From the NCBI GenBank assembly GCA_944472155.2, contig OX235279.1, forward strand, positions 155,022,199 through 155,086,198: a stretch of 64,000 bases of DNA, written 5' to 3'. The DNA comes from Trichobilharzia szidati. Its lineage: Eukaryota; Platyhelminthes; Trematoda; Strigeidida; Schistosomatidae. Below, piece after piece: positions 59,166-64,000 of this stretch. Below the pieces are notes generated by a model. That model ran no database searches and had not been told where the DNA came from. It was given only the letters and a program-made list of their open reading frames with translations. The position numbers and the translations under genes are program-made. Positions within the stretch are counted from its first letter, which is position 1, and the number at the start of each line of letters is the position of its first letter.

Positions 59166-59374
59166 GGAGGAGTGATAGCTGAGTGTGATGTGTAATGGAC
59201 GTATGCCTTTGAGGTCCTATAACACAGATCCGCGATTTATTAGGCGAATTTATCACAATCTTACAAATAAATATTTTTTCTCTACCAGTGGTGCCCTGCT
59301 AATATCACTGGACTATCCTAACTTTCCATGGGGCACAATAACTCAAATTTCATATCATCATTTCCTTAAGCTCC

Positions 59375-60660
59375 GAGTGGAAAAATGGGCTTCACCCGGA
59401 GCACATCTCCATTTTGTTCCGTTCTCTGAAGTCCGTATTAGAGGGCTGCACGATTGCCCAAGGCTTTCGTCTACTCCTCACACAATCTCCTCCATGTCAC
59501 CACCACACACACGACCAACTCGTAATCTCCCATTCAGGTCCTGCTAGAGGGTCTGGCGTGCGATGTCACTCCACGCTGTCCTCAGCGTGTGTCCAATCCA
59601 TCCATCCCCATTTTATGCTACATATTTGTTGACCAACAGGTTCTTGCCTAGTTCGTCCCCACAGTCTCTTCTGGCTAAATCTCTCTGGCCAGCCATTTGA
59701 TCTCCAATATGCAGCCAGCTGTTGATAAAAGTCTCAAGTAACCCATTTGAGATGCTTCTCGTGATGCATCAAGTTCCTGACTCATATTCAAGAACTGACT
59801 AACTGACTTAACATTGGTGTTGAAAATTCGAATTTCGTCCTACATGTTGAGTTCAGCAGATTTCCACACAGACTGCAGATTAGTGAAGGTCTGACTTGGA
59901 TTTTCGATCCTGAGTGGCTTGGATATTCTCATTAGTGCCTCTGACTGTATTTGAAACGAAGCTTCCTAGCTAAGTGAGAGAAGTGATCTCTTTCAGATTC
60001 ATTCCACTGATAGTGATTGGTGCTTGTTGTTGTTTGGTTGGTCGGTTATCTTAGTCACATCCGTTTTCTCTCTGTTTACTTGAAGTTCTGTCTTCGCTAC
60101 CAGTCTCTTTTCCCAAATTGTTGGTTTTCGCCTGTGTGTCTTCGAGTTAGTGAAATTACTATTATAGGTTTATCAGTAAATATGACTGTTCAACATTGTG
60201 AAACTTTACCAGATTTAATTCCTTCACAGTGGTATTATACTCTACCACAATGCTCAAGTTCTATTCTTATATCGGTTGTGTTAAATTAGACATAAATTGT
60301 CCATCAGTAATGCCGACCTTGTAAAGTCTTCGTATCGGTCCACAGTAATGTTGTATTCCCTCTCTCCAAGTAGCGTCTTCCGTACAATCCAGCCAACCGT
60401 AATCAGGAATATCATCGCCGATAATGGTAGGCAGCCTTTTCTTACTCTTATCTTCTTTTGTGGATCACCTAACATGTGGCATTGTTATATATCTACTGAA
60501 AGAGGTTGATAAAGGTTTGTGGCATTCTACTATGTGGTGTTGAGAGTAGTTTTCAAATTGCTTCGCGGTCAGCGTTGTCAAACGCCTTTTCAAAGTCGAC
60601 GAATTTGAGGTAGAACCTCAAATTTACTCAGTCATACTTTGTTTGATCCCATCACTACCG
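59375..60660 (-). mobile_element. RTE LINE, decayed, with a nested insertion at about 60148-60287
   Basis: Minus-strand order from the C-terminus (cacagagcatctccattttgttccg, cctccatgtcacc, tgtccaatccatcc, tatttgttga) through RIRWPE (59690-59720), LTINNK (59820), TING/Q-run (60005-60040) and SHKIED (60130). It resumes at agacataaattgtccatcagtaatg, then FEKAFDSVD (60565-60600). The insertion holds PLE-tail-like words (ggtattatactctaccacaatgctcaag). Frameshifted throughout. Confidence 0.87.
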
Positions 60661-61134
60661 AAACTTCAAAGCGCCTTGTTTTAAGTAACTAAAGAACAAT
60701 AATCTATACCAACATGCACTGCTTTAGTGAATTTCAACATAATACTTGTCCTGCTGTAAAGGTACGAATACTTGGTGAGGGCATCGCAGCATGTTGAGGA
60801 GAGAATGAAATTGTGTCGAACAAAGGTATTCTGTAAGTCACTGTTTTATACTTGAAGATTCTTTATAATGGAGTAGATAAAAGCTTGCTGAAAGTTCTCT
60901 ACTGTATATAAACATGTTCAGAATTAAGCTATTATAATAATTATTATTATCAGATTAAGAACTGACCCATTTGTTTGAGAATCGTTGAGAGGCAGACAGC
61001 TACTTCGTGCTAATAGTTGACTCTTCAATGGTGCTGAGACATGACACCAGAAGAGATCGGATGCAGGATCTTCAGGTTAGACAACGCAAGCCTATAAAAG
61101 TGCGTTGTTGGGGCTATATATTCTAGTGAGAAAT
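60661..61134. other. no recognisable feature
   Basis: AT-rich spacer; nothing recognised. Confidence 0.5.
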
Positions 61135-61385
61135 CATTTATTTTGTTTTATTTCTTTGCAATCGAAGTGGAAAATAGGGCTTTAAGCTTCAGTTATGAAG
61201 TTTCATTGCAACAGTGTTTATAATTTTAGATTGGAGTTGTCAGTCTCATGCCCAGCCTTCCCTCTTTATAGAGTGTGCAACCGGCTAAGCGAGGTTTAGG
61301 AGTGAGTCAGTGGTCAGAAATCGAACCCAAGACCAAGTGATTGGTTAGATAGTATGCTACTACGCACCCCGGTGAGTGCGTAATG
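61135..61385 (-). mobile_element. SINE-1 copy, diverged
   Basis: Minus strand: decayed tRNA-like head at 61385-61320 (B-box region GGTTCGATTTC), then CCTCGCTTAGCCGGT (61305-61291), matching the RTE 5' end more closely than other copies do, ATAAAGAGGGAAGG, and the 3' block TTAAAGCCCTATTTTCCACT (61170-61189). Confidence 0.8.
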
Positions 61386-61429
61386 ATGAAGAGTCTCAAA
61401 CTAGGGCGAAACAGTACTCCCAGGTTTTT

Positions 61430-61650
61430 CAGTGGTTCCCTAATTGATGTCAGCTTATGATGAAATCCTCCAACCAATCAAACAAAAATAATAATGATTC
61501 CAATTGTAAGGTCTCGTCAACAACTAACATCAGTTAGAGATCATTGAAAACCAGTAGGAAGCACTGGGAAACTGTTTCACCATTGACTGTGATTCTTCAA
61601 CAGTGAGTGTCTACAACCGGACGAATGATCGAACATGAGATCTTCTGGTC
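61430..61650 (-). mobile_element. SINE-2 copies, degenerate
   Basis: catcagttagagatcattgaaaaccagtaggaagcactgg is the complement of the SINE-2 body, with a short plus-strand relative just before it (caggtttttcagtggttccctaattgatgtc). Confidence 0.6.
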
Positions 61651-61698
61651 ATGTGACCAATATTTATATCACGAATTGACAAAGTGAGAATTCAAAAG

Positions 61699-61965
61699 TT
61701 GATTTCTGGTCGATATAAGTATAAAACTTGGGCACTGTGGTAGAGTATAACTCCATTATAGATAAGATTTTGATAAATAACACAGTGTTATACAGTAATA
61801 TTAACTGATGCCGTTTCGAGCACAAACTATTGCTCATAATCATATCAACTTGATATGATTATGAGCAATAGTTTGTGCACGAAACGTCATCAGTTAATAT
61901 AACTGTACTACACTGTGTGATTTATCAAAATAAAATCTTATCCATTATGGAATTGATTTCTGGTC
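61699..61965 (+). mobile_element. foldback (hairpin) element, 241 bp, with 13-bp target duplication
   Basis: Insertion 61712-61952 flanked by perfect TTGATTTCTGGTC repeats (61699-61711, 61953-61965). A short head with gggcactgtggtagagtataactccattat is followed by two inverted arms of about 100 bp (61752-61848, 61850-61951) meeting at a single base (61849). Each arm carries the PLE-tail words ataaatcacacagtgttatacag, ACTGATG..GTTTCGAGCAC and gctcataatcatatcaa. Non-coding. Confidence 0.9.
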
Positions 61966-62120
61966 CAAGTGGTTGAATTGTCTATGGGCTTCACTCAATG
62001 TTGGATTCCTGGTGAGTTTTTGGATGTTGAAGTACCCTAAGCTATGACAAAACAGTTTTCCAAGACTCCCTGGTTTTCAATGGTTCTCTAACTGAAGTAA
62101 ATGAAACCCTCTACAAACTA
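61962..62120 (+). mobile_element. SINE-2 copy
   Basis: tRNA-like head ggtccaagtggttgaattgtctatgggc followed by the body aaaacagttttccaagactccctggttttcaatggttctctaactgaag. The foldback element inserted at its 5' edge. Confidence 0.7.
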
Positions 62121-62199
62121 ACTGAAAACACACATCTTTAGAAATAATTATGCGAATTGCTTTCATCTACTTATAAGTACTTAAATTAATCTGACATAA

Positions 62200-63090
62200 A
62201 ATATTTCGAAAAGTTATATCACTTGTTCCAAAAAAGAAACTTAACATGAATCTGGATTTCAAAGGAGACTTGACCTACGATATCCTTAGGAGAAGAATTT
62301 CAACATTTCGGGACGGAAATTCTTCACAGAAACGCAAAGAATAGTAGTCGCCAGTCGTCCACTGATCTTTAGAAGCATTAAAGACAAAATCTGGCATCTG
62401 ACCACTCCCACCTGTAGAGCCAGATACATTGGTCGTTCAGCGTTTATCCTGTCTAAAAGAAGGGTTCAAGAACACTACCCTGCATGGCTGAGAAAAGGAA
62501 GTACTGGCTCTATAATGAGTGGGATAATCGAACACTTTGTCAACATAGGTCATTCTATCTCAGCAAACGACTCCTCAATCTAAGTAATCTTAAAATTGGA
62601 GAACGACCTGCCATAGACGATAAATACGCTGTTGTCTCCTTCGGATTGCTGAATCTTTGGCTGTTCGGTTAGATAAACAGGAGCTATGCACACAAAGGAA
62701 ATTTATTCAACCACTTCTACTATCATAGTAACAACCTCGTTAATTTCTGTTAATTTTATTTTTGTATTTTCCTCCTAACTCTTGTATTTCTCCAGGATTC
62801 TTACATAATTGCATATTTTCCTTCGTTTCTGTCTGCATCGCGATTACAACTAATTCACTACATTGTTCATCTTATTACTCAACCCTAATGAACTGATTCA
62901 ATCCCTCCTATGCATTGACTAATATTAACAATTACGTTAGTGAGAACAATTCATCACTTTTGTTAATACCCTCCTTCATGAAGATATTGCATATAAATCT
63001 TACTGTACAGCTAAGCGAATAAATTCGCTGAAAAAGGCCTCTTCACTGAACCATGTTCTTTGTTTTCACTAATGTCTGGATGGGAACCAT
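62200..63090 (+). mobile_element. PLE-2 fragment: linker, endonuclease, C-terminus and tail
   Basis: NLDFKGDLTYDILRRRISTF (near 62250-62310), then CRARYIGRSAFILSKRRVQE and HYPAWLRKGSTGSIMSGIIE (near 62410-62540), HFVNIGHSIS, and, after frame breaks, RLDKQELCTQRKFIQPLLLS (62650-62710). The tail 63005-63090 (aattcgctgaaaaaggcctcttc, tggatgggaaccattcac) matches 16460-16560. Short indels break the frame. Confidence 0.85.
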
Positions 63091-63091
63091 T

Positions 63092-63870
63092 CACAAACTA
63101 TTATTATTCTCTTGGGTTCCAAGGACAGCCAGGGCACATCTCCACTTCATCCTGTCGTCTGCACTCCTGTGTGAATGGCTCCAGTGGTTAGGACTCTTGC
63201 CGACCATGCACATGGTCCGGGGTTCGAACCCCTACCAACGCACACCCGATATCTATGGTCGGCCTGCAAAATTTGGGCTACCGATATCCATGCTGAAAAT
63301 GCCATACTTGTACTGAAAATACGGTGTGGCATCAAGCTCTAAACAAAATAAAAAAATAAAAAAATTATTGCCCATAAGTTCTCATTTCTTCCTCACCACC
63401 ACATAATCATCCGCATGTCACCATCGTGCACACCTTCAACTCATCAATTCTTATTAGTGTTTAGCCTGAGAGGTTGGCGTGGCACGTGATTTCACCTAAT
63501 GGTCTCCTCAGCGTGTATCCAACCGATCCATAGCTATTTCCTTCAGTATATTTAATGGTTGGAGAATAAGTTTTTGATTGGTTGGTTGTACCGTAAGAAT
63601 TCATTGTTGCTCATCCCTTCCGGCCGGCTATATGATCCTCAGTAAGGAGTGAATACAGCTGTGGATCAAAGTCTTCAGCCTCCTGAAAATGCATCAAGTC
63701 TCCGGTTCATAAAGAAGCATTAACTGACTTGACATTAGTGTTAGACACAATGCGTTAATTTGTTCCCTATGTTGAGTGAAGCAGATTTTCGCAATGATTT
63801 CAGAGTAATGAAGGTCTGTCTTACCTTGACGAAAAATATTTTTAGATGAAAATTCACTTCACATTCAATA
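63092..63870 (-). mobile_element. RTE LINE 3' part, decayed, split by a SINE
   Basis: Starts at the RTE 3' end (ctattattattctcttgggttcc). Continues with cacatctccacttcatcctgtcgtctgc (63138-63165), is interrupted, then resumes at ttctcatttcttcctcacc (63380), cctcagcgtgtatccaaccgatcc and so on to about 63830 (LTINNK region). Confidence 0.85.
63170..63365 (+). mobile_element. SINE with the SINE-1 head but a different body
   Basis: The head aatggctccagtggttaggactcttgccgaccatgcacatggtccggggttcgaacccc shares the GACCATGCACATGGTC hairpin and B-box with SINE-1. The body (atctatggtcggcctgcaaaatttggg...) is unrelated to the RTE, and the end is A-rich (ataaaaaaataaaaaaatt). Inserted in an RTE copy. Confidence 0.75.
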
Positions 63871-64000
63871 TTTATACGGATCAAAAGACCTACTCAAAAG
63901 CAATAGGAGAGAAGATCAACACTAATCATCTACAGAATAAATTACATGAACTGTGTGTTCGAGTCGAAAAACATAAACTAGGTGGCAAATGACACGCAAC
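63871..64000. other. no recognisable feature
   Basis: Right end of the window; nothing recognised. Confidence 0.5.

Overview
This window is AT-rich metazoan nuclear DNA, most probably from a schistosome (digenean flatworm). I infer that from three things seen together: two short-intron actin genes, an RTE-type LINE plus several Penelope-like lineages scattered as fragments, and tRNA-headed SINEs carrying Sm-alpha-type hammerhead ribozyme sequences, a hallmark of schistosome genomes. The species cannot be fixed from sequence alone. There is no sign of bacterial operons, CRISPR arrays, rRNA genes or a convincing functional tRNA gene.

Only two host genes are supported. Both are complete two-exon actin genes on the minus strand (18642-20547 and 44314-46201), about 25.7 kb apart and in the same orientation. 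They encode identical 376-residue proteins, each with one phase-0 intron after codon 42, and each has a perfect CArG box about 140 bp upstream of the ATG. CDS and intron are nearly identical between the copies while the flanks are not.

Almost everything else is mobile DNA. (1) An intact RTE-clade LINE (51644-54840, minus strand) has one open frame of 1025 aa (AP endonuclease plus reverse transcriptase) and a perfect 15-bp target-site duplication. At least ten decayed copies of the same family lie at about 2.1, 5.1, 18.1, 25.7, 27.3, 32.9, 35.4, 41.7, 47.0, 57.4, 58.9, 59.4 and 63.1 kb. (2) Penelope-like elements (PLEs) form at least three lineages, here named PLE-1, PLE-2 and PLE-3 for bookkeeping. 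PLE-1 at 7.9-10.6 kb still has an open reverse transcriptase frame and a GIY-YIG endonuclease frame, separated by a 13-nt deletion. PLE copies often lie in inverted contact with each other. (3) A Ty3/gypsy integrase-LTR fragment is at 55.2-56.6 kb, with a diverged LTR relative at 33.7-34.1 kb. (4) CR1/Jockey-like reverse transcriptase scraps are at 22.9 and 50.8 kb.

Non-autonomous elements are the most informative part. SINE-1 (811-1051, 50352-50579, 61135-61385) joins a tRNA-like head to both ends of the RTE LINE. Two insertions (40940-41206, 47575-48051) hold inverted pairs of hammerhead-bearing SINE units, one flanked by a 12-bp target duplication. Two foldback elements of about 240 bp (11239-11476, 61712-61952) carry long inverted repeats built from PLE-like tails and perfect 15-bp and 13-bp target duplications.

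Large-scale structure: a 1.9-2.0 kb inverted repeat (14291-16280 and 28385-30310) brackets actin copy 1. A 538-bp unit is tandemly repeated at 48717-49858. A 0.5-kb degenerate (TAAC)n tract lies at 30655-31185. Stretches not named above show no gene or repeat I can recognise by eye.
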